Assembly (NCBI GenBank): GCA_050181295.1
Contig: JBFXDI010000038.1
Span: forward strand, 1 to 30,829
Reading direction: 5' to 3'
DNA length: 30,829 bases
Source: JBFXDI01 sp050181295
Lineage (GTDB): Bacteria; Pseudomonadota; Alphaproteobacteria; Rhizobiales; Aestuariivirgaceae
Part shown: in pieces, positions 21,307 to 29,980 of the stretch
Position numbering within the stretch: position 1 is the stretch's first letter
Layout of the letters: each line of letters begins with the position of its first letter
Notes under the pieces: generated by a model
Databases searched by the model: none
Told to the model about the DNA's origin: nothing
The model's input: the letters and a program-made list of their open reading frames with translations, nothing else
Program-made: the position numbers and the translations under genes

Positions 21307-22014
21307 ATGGAAGTGGAAGCCGGACAGATCGCCGCCCAGCACGGCAATTTCTCGATGCTGTCCCTGTTCTGGCAGGCCGGCCTGGTCGTGAAGATCGTGA
21401 TGATCGGGCTTCTCGTCGCCTCGGTCGGCTGCTGGGCGATCGTCATCGAGAAGTTCTACGTGATCGCCCGCGCCCTGCGCTCGGCCGACCGTTTCGAGCA
21501 GGTCTTCTGGTCGGGCCAGTCGCTTGAGGACCTCTATCTGACGCTTGGTCCCCGCGGCAACCAGGGCATGGCATCCATGTTCATGGCGGCGATGCGGGAG
21601 TGGAAGCGCAGCCAGGAAAGCGCGCTCCGGGCAGGCTTCCTGGGCGTCCAGAACCGCATCCAGAAGGTCATGGACGTCCAGATGCAGCGCGAGATGACGG
21701 ATCTCGAATCGCGCCTCCTGTTCCTGGCGACGGTGGGCTCGACGGCCCCCTTCATCGGCCTTTTCGGCACCGTCTGGGGCATCATGAACGCCTTCCAGGC
21801 CATCGGCGTCTCGCAGAACACCAACCTCGCGGTGGTCGCGCCGGGGCTCGCGGAAGCCCTTTTTGCGACCGCCCTCGGCCTTCTTGCCGCCATTCCGGCG
21901 GTGATCTTCTATAACAAGTTCTCAAGCGACATCGGCAAGATCGGGGTGAGGCTCGAGAACTTCGCGGACGAGTTCTCCGCCATCATCTCGCGCCAGCTCG
22001 ACGAAAGGGCTTGA
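21307..22014 (+). CDS. tolQ: Tol-Pal system proton-channel subunit TolQ
   Basis: A 235-residue inner-membrane protein of the ExbB/TolQ/MotA family. Three membrane helices are seen at about 22-42, 137-160 and 170-192. The conserved loop and helix GSTAPFIGLFGTVWGIMNAF line the proton path with TolR. GAGGGACAAGG lies about 8 bases before the ATG. With TolR it harvests proton motive force to energise TolA, keeping the outer membrane attached during division. The length is close to E. coli TolQ (230). Confidence 0.96.
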   Translation: MEVEAGQIAAQHGNFSMLSLFWQAGLVVKIVMIGLLVASVGCWAIVIEKFYVIARALRSADRFEQVFWSGQSLEDLYLTLGPRGNQGMASMFMAAMREWKRSQESALRAGFLGVQNRIQKVMDVQMQREMTDLESRLLFLATVGSTAPFIGLFGTVWGIMNAFQAIGVSQNTNLAVVAPGLAEALFATALGLLAAIPAVIFYNKFSSDIGKIGVRLENFADEFSAIISRQLDERA

Positions 22015-22018
22015 GGCA

Positions 22019-22477
22019 ATGGGCGTTTCCATCCAGTCGCATCAGGGAAGCACCCGCCGCCGCTCCGGCCGTCGCGTCAGCCATTCGCCGATGTCGGAGA
22101 TCAACGTCACGCCCTTCGTGGACGTGATGCTGGTGCTGCTCATCGTGTTCATGATCGCCGCCCCGCTGCTCACCGTCGGCGTGCCGATCGAGTTGCCGCA
22201 GACCCGCGCCAAGCCTCTTCAGGGCGATACGGAGCCGATTACCGTATCCGTGACGCCGGAAGGCAAGATATTCCTTCAAAATACTGAGATCGATATCGAC
22301 ACACTGGCGCCGAAATTGGTCGCCATAGCCAAGAACGGCTATGATGAGCGGATTTTCGTGCGTGGAGACCAGAGCGTCAACTACGGCAACGTGATGAAGG
22401 TCATGGGCGTGCTCAACGAGGCCGGCTTCAAGCGGATCGGGCTCGTGACCGATATTGAGCGGAAAGATACGCAATAG
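22019..22477 (+). CDS. tolR: Tol-Pal system protein TolR
   Basis: A 152-residue protein with one N-terminal membrane helix (about 33-52). The proton-carrying Asp35 lies in INVTPFVDVMLVLLIVFM. The periplasmic part (55-150) is the ExbD/TolR fold that binds peptidoglycan. It starts 4 bases after the tolQ stop, with TTGAGG as ribosome-binding site, so the pair is co-translated. E. coli TolR is 142 residues. Confidence 0.96.
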   Translation: MGVSIQSHQGSTRRRSGRRVSHSPMSEINVTPFVDVMLVLLIVFMIAAPLLTVGVPIELPQTRAKPLQGDTEPITVSVTPEGKIFLQNTEIDIDTLAPKLVAIAKNGYDERIFVRGDQSVNYGNVMKVMGVLNEAGFKRIGLVTDIERKDTQ

Positions 22478-22491
22478 GGACGACGGAGGGG

Positions 22492-23439
22492 ATGCGCTAC
22501 AGCCTTCCAGCCTCTGTTCTGCTGCATGCGGCGATCCTCGTCGCGGCCGTCGTCATATTGCCCAATCCCGAGCGTTTCGAGGTCAAGGAACAGGACTCGA
22601 TCCCGGTCGAGATCGTCTCGATCGAGGACATCTCCAAGCGCCAGGCCGTGAGCAAGGAGGCGCCGGAGCCGGAGCCCGAGAAGAAGATCGCGCCTCCCAA
22701 GGTCGAGGAGGCCGTCAAGCCGAAGCCCGCCCCCGAGGTCGCCAAGGAGGTGAAGGAGGCGGCGAAGGAGCCCCAGTCCGAGCCTCAGCCGAAGCCCGAG
22801 CCGAAGGCGGAGCCCGAGGAGGCGCAGCCCGATCCGCAGCCGCTCGAGGAGCTCATCAAGGAGACGGAAGCGGCGCCCGAGCCCGCGCCTGAGCAAAAGC
22901 CCGAGGAGAAGAAGGCTGAGGCCAAGCCCGTTCCCGTTCCCAAGCAGAAGCCGACGCCGCCCAAGAAGGAGGCGGCCAAGGAGAAGCCGAAGCCGGAATT
23001 CAATCCCGACGACGTGGCAGCGCTTCTCAACAAGATCGACGACACGCGGAAATCGCCGCCGAAGCCCGAGCAGGAGGAAGGCGTCGCCAAGAAGGCCGAG
23101 TTCACCTCGCTCACCGGCGCCGACGAGCGCCTCGCGGCCGATCTGGTGGACGCCTTGAGGCGTCGCATCGAAAGCTGCTGGTCGCTGCCTTCCGGGGCGC
23201 GCGACGCGCAGAACCTCCAGATCCGCATCCAGTTCCAGCTCAGCATCGACGGCATGCTGACCAGCTATCCGCAGCTCCTCAACGCCAACCCCCATCCCGC
23301 CTTCGACGCCGCCGCGAGAAGCGCCCAGGCCGCGGTCAAGCAATGCGAGCCCTACAACTTCCTGCCGGCCGAGAAATACGATCTGTGGCACGACATCATC
23401 CTGACCTTCGATCCAAGCCGCATGCTCGCCACCAACTGA
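22492..23439 (+). CDS. tolA: Tol-Pal system protein TolA
   Basis: A 315-residue protein with the three-part layout of TolA. It has an N-terminal membrane anchor (about 5-23), a long low-complexity stalk rich in Pro, Glu and Lys (about 50-185; repeats of PEPEK/KPEP type), and a globular C-terminal domain with the Cys pair typical of TolA (ESCWSLPSG and VKQCEPYNF). The stalk is Pro-Glu-Lys rich rather than the Ala-Lys helix of E. coli, as in other alphaproteobacteria. It spans the periplasm to reach TolB and Pal. GGAGGGG stands directly before the ATG. Confidence 0.94.
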   Translation: MRYSLPASVLLHAAILVAAVVILPNPERFEVKEQDSIPVEIVSIEDISKRQAVSKEAPEPEPEKKIAPPKVEEAVKPKPAPEVAKEVKEAAKEPQSEPQPKPEPKAEPEEAQPDPQPLEELIKETEAAPEPAPEQKPEEKKAEAKPVPVPKQKPTPPKKEAAKEKPKPEFNPDDVAALLNKIDDTRKSPPKPEQEEGVAKKAEFTSLTGADERLAADLVDALRRRIESCWSLPSGARDAQNLQIRIQFQLSIDGMLTSYPQLLNANPHPAFDAAARSAQAAVKQCEPYNFLPAEKYDLWHDIILTFDPSRMLATN

Positions 23440-23533
23440 TGCCTGGAATGGCTGCCGGCGAACTGCACATTACCAACAGGCCGGACGCGGCGCTGCACCA
23501 CTGAACTCCCGACATGGGAACTGGCGAAACGAC

Positions 23534-24886
23534 ATGAGAAAATCCATGGGCCGCTTTTCTTTGCTCTTCCGCGACACCGCGGCGATCTGCCTGGCGCTCG
23601 CGCTCGTGATGCTGGCCTTCGCGGGCGCACCGGCACACGCCGCCCTCGAGGTCGACATCACCAAGGGCAATGTCGAGCCGATGCCGATAGCGCTTCCGGA
23701 TTTCCTCGGCGACTCGCCGGACGAGCAGAAGTTCGGCACTGACATCGTCACCGTCATCGGCAACAACTTGGAGCGCTCCGGCCTTTTCCGGCCCCTGCCC
23801 CAGGCTTCCTTCATCGAGCAGGTCACATCCTTCGAGGCCGCGCCGCGCTTCGGCGACTGGCGCACGATCCAGGCGCAGGCGCTCGTCACCGGCCGCATGA
23901 CGCTGCAGGCCGACGGGCGGCTCAAGGCTGAGTTCAGGCTCTGGGACGTGTTCGCGGGCCAGCAGATCGCCGGCCTCCAGTTCGTCTCGACGGCCCGCAA
24001 CTGGCGCCGCATCGGCCATCTGATCTCGGACGCCATCTACAAGGCGCTGACCGGCGAGGAGGGCTATTTCGACACGCGCATCGTGTTCGTGGAGGAATCC
24101 GGCCCGAAGACGAAGCGCATCAAGCGGCTGGCGATCATGGACCAGGACGGCTTCAACGTCCGCCAGCTGACCGACGGCTCCGACCTCGTGATCACGCCGC
24201 GCTTCAGCCCCAACTCGCAGGAAATCACCTACATGTCCTTCGCGGGGGGCAAGCCCCGCGTCTATCTCTACAATATCGAGACGAGCCAGCGGGAAATCGT
24301 CGGCGAGTTCCCGAACATGAGCTTCTCGCCCCGCTTCTCTCCCGACGGCCAGCGGGTGGTGATGAGCCTGCAGCAGGGTGCCAACTCGAACATCTACGCC
24401 CTCGATCTGAGGTCGCGCTCCATGCGCCAGCTCACGACCACGCTCGCCATCGACACGGCGCCGAGCTACTCGCCGGACGGCGCCCAGATCACGTTCGAAT
24501 CCGATCGCGACGGGGCCCAGCAGGTCTATGTCATGGGCGCCGACGGCTCGAACCAGCACCGGATCAGCTTCGGGGAGGGGCGCTATTCGACGCCCGTCTG
24601 GTCGCCCCGCGGCGACTACATCGCCTTCACCAAGCAACTGGGCGGCCGCTTCGCCATCGGCGTCATGCGGCCGGACGGCTCCGGTGAGAGAATATTAACC
24701 GAAGGTTTTCACAATGAAGGTCCGACTTGGGCGCCAAACGGCCGGGTCATCATGTTCTTCAGGAACATCCCCGGCGAACAGGGCGGGCCCAAGCTCTATT
24801 CGGTCGACTTGACGGGCTACAACGAGAGGGCGGTGGAAACCCCGGGATTTGCTTCCGATCCCGCGTGGTCGCCCTTGCTCAAGTGA
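23534..24886 (+). CDS. tolB: Tol-Pal system periplasmic protein TolB
   Basis: A 450-residue periplasmic protein. The Sec signal covers about residues 1-36 (cleavage after PAHA, giving ALEVDITKG). The N-terminal domain (about 40-165) has the typical IALPDFLG strand. The six-bladed beta-propeller (about 170-445) shows repeated PRFSPNSQEITYMSF-, PRFSPDGQRVVMS-, PSYSPDGAQITFESD- and PVWSPRGDYIAF-type blades. TolB binds Pal and TolA. E. coli TolB is 430. MGRFSLLFRD four codons later could be the true start, with little effect on the signal. Confidence 0.96.
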   Translation: MRKSMGRFSLLFRDTAAICLALALVMLAFAGAPAHAALEVDITKGNVEPMPIALPDFLGDSPDEQKFGTDIVTVIGNNLERSGLFRPLPQASFIEQVTSFEAAPRFGDWRTIQAQALVTGRMTLQADGRLKAEFRLWDVFAGQQIAGLQFVSTARNWRRIGHLISDAIYKALTGEEGYFDTRIVFVEESGPKTKRIKRLAIMDQDGFNVRQLTDGSDLVITPRFSPNSQEITYMSFAGGKPRVYLYNIETSQREIVGEFPNMSFSPRFSPDGQRVVMSLQQGANSNIYALDLRSRSMRQLTTTLAIDTAPSYSPDGAQITFESDRDGAQQVYVMGADGSNQHRISFGEGRYSTPVWSPRGDYIAFTKQLGGRFAIGVMRPDGSGERILTEGFHNEGPTWAPNGRVIMFFRNIPGEQGGPKLYSVDLTGYNERAVETPGFASDPAWSPLLK

Positions 24887-24905
24887 CCGCATAGGGTTAA
24901 TAACC

Positions 24906-25033
24906 GCGCCTGACGGATGGTCGGACGCCCTCAGGGGCGCGGCTCCAAGGTCAGGCGCAAAGTGTGGGATGGGCCGGTAGAGGCCCGAGGGTGCGCCTGG
25001 GAATACGCGGGAAGGTTTGTTTCCCCGCGTTTT
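24906..25033 (+). promoter_or_regulatory. Structured spacer between tolB and pal
   Basis: The 176-base gap holds a perfect 9-base inverted repeat, GCGCCTGAC (24906-24914) with GTCAGGCGC (24950-24958), that encloses a smaller hairpin CGCCC-TCAG-GGGCG (24926-24939). Further on, ACGCGGGAA (25005-25013) pairs with TTCCCCGCGT (25021-25030, one bulged C) and runs into TTTT, like a weak terminator or attenuator about 30 bases before the pal start. The structure may set the excess of Pal over TolB. The pairing is seen; the function is inferred. Confidence 0.5.
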
Positions 25034-25062
25034 CGGGACATTGTCTTGAGGAGTGGGAACGA

Positions 25063-25551
25063 ATGCTGCGTCATATCGCTGCGGTCAGGTTCGCGGCCGT
25101 GTTTCTTGCCCTGCTCGCGGTCGCGGGCTGTTCGCAGAAGAACCGGCCGGATCTGGCCACCGAGCAGCAGGCGGTGCCGGGGTCGGAGCGTGATTTCATC
25201 GTCAATGTGGGCGACCGCATCTACTTCATCGTCGATCAGTCGACGCTGACGCCGGAAGCGCAGGAGACGCTGCGCCGGCAGGCTGCCTGGCTCCGGCAGT
25301 ATCCCTCGGTGACCATCCAGATCGAGGGGCACTCGGACGAGCGCGGCACGCGCGAGTACAACATTGCCCTTTCGGCACGCCGCGCCGCCGCCACCCGGCA
25401 GTTCCTGGCCGCCCAGGGCGTCGAGGCCAGCCGCTTGTCGACCATCGCCTATGGCAAGGAGCGCCCGGTGGCCGTCTGCGACGCGGAATCCTGCTACTCG
25501 CAGAACCGGCGCGCGGTGACCGTCATCACCGGCGGCGCGGTGTCGGGATAG
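25063..25551 (+). CDS. pal: Peptidoglycan-associated lipoprotein Pal
   Basis: A 162-residue lipoprotein. The signal peptide ends in the lipobox VAGC, with Cys23 as the lipidated residue. The OmpA-like domain (about 50-158) binds diaminopimelate of peptidoglycan through the IEGHSDERGTREYNIALSARRA block. The ATG is chosen because GAGGAG lies 10 bases upstream and because it places the signal at the N-terminus; a longer frame from 24964 would run through the spacer hairpin. Pal anchors the outer membrane to the wall and is released by TolB. Confidence 0.96.
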   Translation: MLRHIAAVRFAAVFLALLAVAGCSQKNRPDLATEQQAVPGSERDFIVNVGDRIYFIVDQSTLTPEAQETLRRQAAWLRQYPSVTIQIEGHSDERGTREYNIALSARRAAATRQFLAAQGVEASRLSTIAYGKERPVAVCDAESCYSQNRRAVTVITGGAVSG

Positions 25552-25660
25552 ACGCCGCCTCCGCCGCAAAAAAGCTTCGGCCCGGCCATAGCATCGGGCG
25601 TATCCTGTCGAGGATGCGCCCCCGCCGGCGAGCGGAAGCAGGAGGAGGCTTGAGAACGTC

Positions 25661-26755
25661 ATGAGGATCAGGATCGCCAGGTCCCTGGCCGGCTGCGGGA
25701 TTGGCCTCGCGCTGGCCTTTTCGGCTTTGCCCGCGAGCGCTCAGGGCGACCAGTGGAACGCACTCTACGATCGCATCATCCGTCTTGAGCACGAGATCAA
25801 GACCCTGCAGGGCGGCGGCGGGCAATATGCCGGGCAGCAGCCCTCGGGCGACGCGGGCTTCCGCCTCACCCAGCTCGAGGACCAGATGCGCCAGCTCATG
25901 AGCCAGATGCAGGATCTGAGCTACCGGATGCGCGAGATGCAGCAGCAGATGCAGGCCATGGGCGCGCGCAAGCAGGGAAGCTACCAGGCGCCTCCGGAGG
26001 AAGCGCCCCAGCAGCAGGCCTTGCAGCAGGAAGCGCCCCCGCAGCCGGAACGGCAGGCGGAGGCGCCGCCGCAGCCCGACTACTCGCTCGAGCAGTCCAA
26101 CGAGCAGCTGGACTATTCGCAGTACCAGTCCACGCAGCCCTATCAGCCGCAGGACTTCGCGGCGGAGAACAATTCCAGCGCTAACGATCAGAGCCAGCAG
26201 CAGCTCGCTCCGGGTCCCACCAACCTAGGCCAGCTCCGGGTAGGCCAGCAGGGCCAGCAGGGCCAGCAGGGCCAGCAGCAGGTTCCGCCGAGCAACACGG
26301 ACAGCGTGGAGCAGGGTCTCCTGCCCGAGAAGGTGGAGACCGCCTCGCTCGACGGCAACCAGATCACCGGACAGGGCGATCCCCAGGCCGGCTACCAGCA
26401 GGCCTACGACAACCTGCTCGGCCGCCGCTTCGGCGAGGCCGAGGCCGGCTTCAAGACGTTCATCGGACAGAACGGCGACAGCCCGCTCGCGGGCGATGCG
26501 CAATACTGGCTGGGCGAGACCTACTATGCCCAGGGCGACTACAAGCAGGCGGCGCAGAGCTTCCTGAAGGGCTACAAGAGCTATCCCAAGAACCGCAAGG
26601 CGCCGGACTCGCTCCTGAAGCTTGGCATGTCGCTCCAGAAGCTCGGCCAGAAGCCGCAGGCCTGCGGTACCCTTGCGCAGGTCGGCAAGGAATATCCTAA
26701 GGCCGGGACGGCGAAGAGCCAGGCGTTGAAGGAGATGCAGCGCGCCGGCTGCTGA
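25661..26755 (+). CDS. cpoB: Cell division coordinator CpoB (YbgF) with TPR domain
   Basis: A 364-residue periplasmic protein. It has a Sec signal with cleavage after PASA (residue 27), a trimerising coiled coil (about 38-105, RIIRLEHEIKTL... QMQDLSYRMREMQQQMQ), a long Gln/Pro-rich linker (about 105-235), and tetratricopeptide repeats at the C-terminus (about 245-360, AYDNLLGRRFGEAEAGF, AQYWLGETYYAQGDYKQA, KAPDSLLKLGMSLQKLG). CpoB links Tol to peptidoglycan synthesis at division. E. coli CpoB is 263 residues; the difference is the linker. It is the last gene of the tol-pal cluster. Confidence 0.94.
   Translation: MRIRIARSLAGCGIGLALAFSALPASAQGDQWNALYDRIIRLEHEIKTLQGGGGQYAGQQPSGDAGFRLTQLEDQMRQLMSQMQDLSYRMREMQQQMQAMGARKQGSYQAPPEEAPQQQALQQEAPPQPERQAEAPPQPDYSLEQSNEQLDYSQYQSTQPYQPQDFAAENNSSANDQSQQQLAPGPTNLGQLRVGQQGQQGQQGQQQVPPSNTDSVEQGLLPEKVETASLDGNQITGQGDPQAGYQQAYDNLLGRRFGEAEAGFKTFIGQNGDSPLAGDAQYWLGETYYAQGDYKQAAQSFLKGYKSYPKNRKAPDSLLKLGMSLQKLGQKPQACGTLAQVGKEYPKAGTAKSQALKEMQRAGC
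26243..26278 (+). repeat. 9-bp tandem repeat in cpoB, four units
   Basis: Four exact copies of GGCCAGCAG encode a GQQ repeat in the Gln-rich linker of CpoB. Such a repeat can change copy number by slippage without breaking the frame. Confidence 0.9.
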
Positions 26756-26765
26756 TCCAGCCTCC

Positions 26766-27836
26766 GTGGAACGACCGGGCGCGCGCACGACCAGGCCGGC
26801 GAAACGGCCACGCCCCAATCCTCCGGCCGATGGGGCGCAGCCAGTTGCTGCCGCCGAGGCCGCTCATCTCTTCGAGCCGCTGACCCGCCACGATCACATC
26901 GCGCTCGCGGTCTCCGGAGGATCGGATTCGACCGCGCTCCTCTGGCTTGTCGCGCGCTGGCAGTGCGCCGTGGCCGATCCACCGTCGGTTACGGTGCTGA
27001 CCGTCGATCACGGGCTGCGGCCGGGCTCGGCGGAAGAGGCACGCCAGGTGGTTGCGCTCGCCGCCTCCTGCGGGCTGCCCGGCCTCGCACTCGCCTGGCA
27101 GGGTCGCAAACCCCGCACGGGGCTCCAGCAGGCGGCGCGCGAGGCGCGATACGGCCTGCTGACGGACTGGTGCCGGACGAACGCCGTCCCTGCCCTTCTC
27201 ACCGCCCATACCAGCGACGACCAGGCGGAGACCTTCCTCATGCGGTTGGCGCGCGGCTCAGGGCTCGACGGGCTTGCAGGGATCGGCGACAGCCGCCGCA
27301 ACGGCATCGACATCCTGCGGCCGCTGATCGGGGTTTCCCGTGCCCGCTTGCGCGCGACGCTCAAGCACGCGGATGTTTCCTGGATCGAGGACCCGAGCAA
27401 CAGGGACGAGCGCTTCGAACGGGTCCGCTGGCGGCGTGTCCTCGAAACCCTCGCCGCCGAAGGCGTCGAGGCCGCCGACATCGCGCTCGCATCCAGGCGG
27501 CTCGCCCGCGCGCGCCAGGCGCTGGAGGAACCGCTCCGGCAGCTTGTCGCCGCGGCGGTGGCCTGCCCAAGCGATGCGCGGGCCGAGATCGATCGCGCCC
27601 TCTTCGAGGCCGCGCCGGAAGAGCTCCGCATCCGGCTCCTCAAGGCCGTCATGGAGAAGATCGGGGGAGTAACGGTCGAGCTCCAGGCGCTCGAGCGGCT
27701 GGAAAGTGCGCTCCGGGCGGGAAGCCCGGCCCGCACCCTTTCCGGATGCCGCGTCGGGCGCAAGGCGGACCGCATCCTCATCACCCGGGAGGGTCCCCGT
27801 GGAAGGGCAGAAAACCGGGCCGGAAAGCCCGGCTAG
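26766..27836 (+). CDS. tilS: tRNA(Ile)-lysidine synthetase TilS
   Basis: A 356-residue PP-loop ATPase that converts C34 of tRNA-Ile(CAU) to lysidine, so that it reads AUA. The P-loop is SGGSDS (50-55). TVDHGLRPGSAEEA and HTSDDQAETFLMRLARGSGLDGLAGI are family blocks, and WIEDPSNRDERFERVRWRR is the tRNA-binding signature. It is shorter than E. coli TilS (432), and the C-terminal domain appears reduced. The start is GTG at 26766, 10 bases after the cpoB stop; about 40 residues precede the catalytic domain, so a later start is possible. Confidence 0.94.
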   Translation: MERPGARTTRPAKRPRPNPPADGAQPVAAAEAAHLFEPLTRHDHIALAVSGGSDSTALLWLVARWQCAVADPPSVTVLTVDHGLRPGSAEEARQVVALAASCGLPGLALAWQGRKPRTGLQQAAREARYGLLTDWCRTNAVPALLTAHTSDDQAETFLMRLARGSGLDGLAGIGDSRRNGIDILRPLIGVSRARLRATLKHADVSWIEDPSNRDERFERVRWRRVLETLAAEGVEAADIALASRRLARARQALEEPLRQLVAAAVACPSDARAEIDRALFEAAPEELRIRLLKAVMEKIGGVTVELQALERLESALRAGSPARTLSGCRVGRKADRILITREGPRGRAENRAGKPG

Positions 27837-27861
27837 ACGATTGATTTACGACAGAGTGACG

Positions 27862-27893
27862 CTTGGCAAGGATGGATGCGGCACCTATGTTAG
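27862..27893 (+). promoter_or_regulatory. Heat-shock (RpoH) type promoter of ftsH
   Basis: CTTGGC at 27862-27867 and CCTATGTTAG at 27884-27893 with 16 bases between them fit the alphaproteobacterial RpoH pattern (CTTGAA and CYTATNTNNG); the -10 part matches at every defined position. It lies 62 bases before the ftsH start. FtsH is a known member of the heat-shock regulon and degrades RpoH in E. coli, so a feedback loop is plausible. Confidence 0.6.
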
Positions 27894-27954
27894 GATGTCT
27901 TCGGAAAACGGTCGGCGCGGGTCACGCCCTCCAGGCGTCAGGTGAGGAACAAGG

Positions 27955-29880
27955 TTGAACAATTTCCGTAACTTCGCCGTTTGGATCATCATCGCGCTCC
28001 TGCTGTTCGCCCTCTTCAACCTGTTCCAGGGTCCGGGCCAGCGCACAAGCTCCAGCGAGATCAGCTACTCGCAGTTCCTCGACAAGGTTTCGACCGGCGA
28101 GGTCCGTAACGTCACCATCGCCGGCGAGCAGATTTCCGGCAACTTCGCCGATGGTCGCGGCTTCACGACCTACAGCCCGCAGGATCCGAACCTCGTCTCG
28201 AAGCTCTCCGACAAGGGCATCGAGATCAAGGCGCGGCCCGCGACCGAAGACAATCTGCTGCCGAGCATCCTGCTCTCCTGGTTCCCCATCCTGCTCATGG
28301 TCGGCGTCTGGATCTTCTTCATGCGCCAGATGCAGTCTTCCTCCGGCAAGGCCATGGGCTTCGGCAAGTCCAAGGCCAAGCTCCTGACCGAACGCCATGG
28401 GCGCGTGACCTTCGATGACGTGGCGGGCGTGGACGAGGCCAAGGAGGATCTGCAGGAGATCGTCGAGTTCCTGAAGGACCCGCACAAGTTCCAGAGGCTC
28501 GGCGGCAAGATCCCGAAAGGCGCGCTGCTCATCGGACCGCCGGGTACCGGCAAGACGCTGCTCGCGCGCGCCATCGCGGGCGAGGCCAACGTTCCCTTCT
28601 TCACGATCTCGGGCTCCGACTTCGTGGAGATGTTCGTGGGCGTGGGCGCGAGCCGCGTGCGCGACATGTTCGAGCAGGCGAAGAAGAACGCGCCCTGCAT
28701 CATCTTCATCGACGAGATCGACGCGGTCGGCCGTCATCGCGGCGCCGGCCTCGGCGGCGGCAACGACGAGCGCGAGCAGACGCTGAACCAGCTCCTTGTC
28801 GAGATGGACGGCTTCGAGGCGAACGAGGGCGTGATCCTGGTGGCGGCCACCAACCGGCCTGACGTGCTCGACCCTGCGCTCCTCCGTCCCGGCCGTTTCG
28901 ACCGCCAGATCGTGGTGCCCAATCCCGATATCTCCGGCCGCGAGAAGATCCTTAAGGTTCACATGCGCAACGTTCCCCTGGCGCCCGACGTCGACGCCAA
29001 GACGCTGGCGCGCGGCACGCCGGGCTTCTCGGGCGCCGATCTCTCGAACCTCGTGAACGAGGCCGCACTGCTCGCCGCCCGCCGCTCGCGCCGCATGGTG
29101 ACGCAGCAGGATTTCGAGGATGCCAAGGACAAGGTGCTGATGGGCGCCGAGCGGCGTTCGCTCGCCATGTCGGACGAGGAGAAGAAGCTCACGGCCTATC
29201 ACGAGGCAGGCCACGCCATCGTGGCGCTGAGCGTTCCGGCGGCCGATCCCGTGCACAAGGCGACCATCATTCCGCGCGGCCGCGCGCTCGGCATGGTGAT
29301 GCAGCTTCCCGAGGGCGACCGCTACTCGATGAAGTACAAGCAGATGACCTCGAGGCTCGCCATCATGATGGGCGGCAGGGTCGCGGAGGAGCTGGTCTTC
29401 GGCGAGGACAACGTGACCTCGGGCGCCCAGTCGGATATCGACCAGGCAACCAAGCTCGCGCGCGCCATGATCACGCGCTGGGGCTACTCCAAGGAGCTCG
29501 GCAACGTCGCCTATGGCGACAACCAGGAAGAGGTGTTCCTGGGCCATTCCGTGGCGCGCCACCAGAACGTCTCCGAGCAGACCGCCCAGAAGATCGACTC
29601 CGAGATCAAGCGGCTGGTGGACGAGGCCCATGCCGAGGCACGGCGCATCCTGTCCGAGCGCTCCGGGGAGCTCGAGACGCTCGCCAAGGGCCTGCTCGAA
29701 TACGAGACGCTTGCCGGCGAGGAGATCAAGAACCTGCTCAACGGCAAGCCGCCCAACCGCGAAACGGTGGATTCCGGCCCCGCCGAGAAGAAGGGCGCGT
29801 CCGTTCCGGTGACCAAGCGGCCGGCACGCCAGAAGGAGAGCGAGGAGGCCGGGGACATGGAGCCGCAGCCGCAGGCTTGA
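27955..29880 (+). CDS. ftsH: ATP-dependent zinc metalloprotease FtsH
   Basis: A 641-residue membrane AAA protease. It has membrane helix 1 (about 7-25), a periplasmic domain, and helix 2 (about 100-122, PSILLSWFPILLMVGVWIFF). The AAA domain follows, with Walker A GPPGTGKT (194-201), Walker B IIFIDEID and the second region of homology RPGRFDRQI. The M41 protease has HEAGH (His416, Glu417, His420), with the third zinc ligand Asp in SGAQSDIDQAT. It removes unassembled membrane proteins and regulators. The start is TTG at 27955, preceded by GAGGAACAAGG. An RpoH-like promoter precedes it and a strong terminator follows. Confidence 0.97.
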   Translation: MNNFRNFAVWIIIALLLFALFNLFQGPGQRTSSSEISYSQFLDKVSTGEVRNVTIAGEQISGNFADGRGFTTYSPQDPNLVSKLSDKGIEIKARPATEDNLLPSILLSWFPILLMVGVWIFFMRQMQSSSGKAMGFGKSKAKLLTERHGRVTFDDVAGVDEAKEDLQEIVEFLKDPHKFQRLGGKIPKGALLIGPPGTGKTLLARAIAGEANVPFFTISGSDFVEMFVGVGASRVRDMFEQAKKNAPCIIFIDEIDAVGRHRGAGLGGGNDEREQTLNQLLVEMDGFEANEGVILVAATNRPDVLDPALLRPGRFDRQIVVPNPDISGREKILKVHMRNVPLAPDVDAKTLARGTPGFSGADLSNLVNEAALLAARRSRRMVTQQDFEDAKDKVLMGAERRSLAMSDEEKKLTAYHEAGHAIVALSVPAADPVHKATIIPRGRALGMVMQLPEGDRYSMKYKQMTSRLAIMMGGRVAEELVFGEDNVTSGAQSDIDQATKLARAMITRWGYSKELGNVAYGDNQEEVFLGHSVARHQNVSEQTAQKIDSEIKRLVDEAHAEARRILSERSGELETLAKGLLEYETLAGEEIKNLLNGKPPNRETVDSGPAEKKGASVPVTKRPARQKESEEAGDMEPQPQA

Positions 29881-29905
29881 GGCCTCCCGAACGCAACCTT
29901 TCGGC

Positions 29906-29934
29906 ATGGCCGGGCTTGACCCGGCCATTTTTTT
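29906..29934 (+). terminator. Rho-independent terminator after ftsH
   Basis: ATGGCCGGG (29906-29914) and CCCGGCCAT (29920-29928) form a perfect 9-pair stem with a CTTGA loop, followed by seven T (29928-29934). It lies 26 bases after the ftsH stop and separates ftsH from folP. Confidence 0.93.
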
Positions 29935-29980
29935 GCGGTGTTGCAGGCTCCGAAAGTTAGTCGGGGAAAGTCGCACGGGA

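Noticed and set aside
23396..24637. A 413-codon minus-strand open frame over tolB
   Set aside because: It is the complement of the conserved tolB gene and shows no domain.
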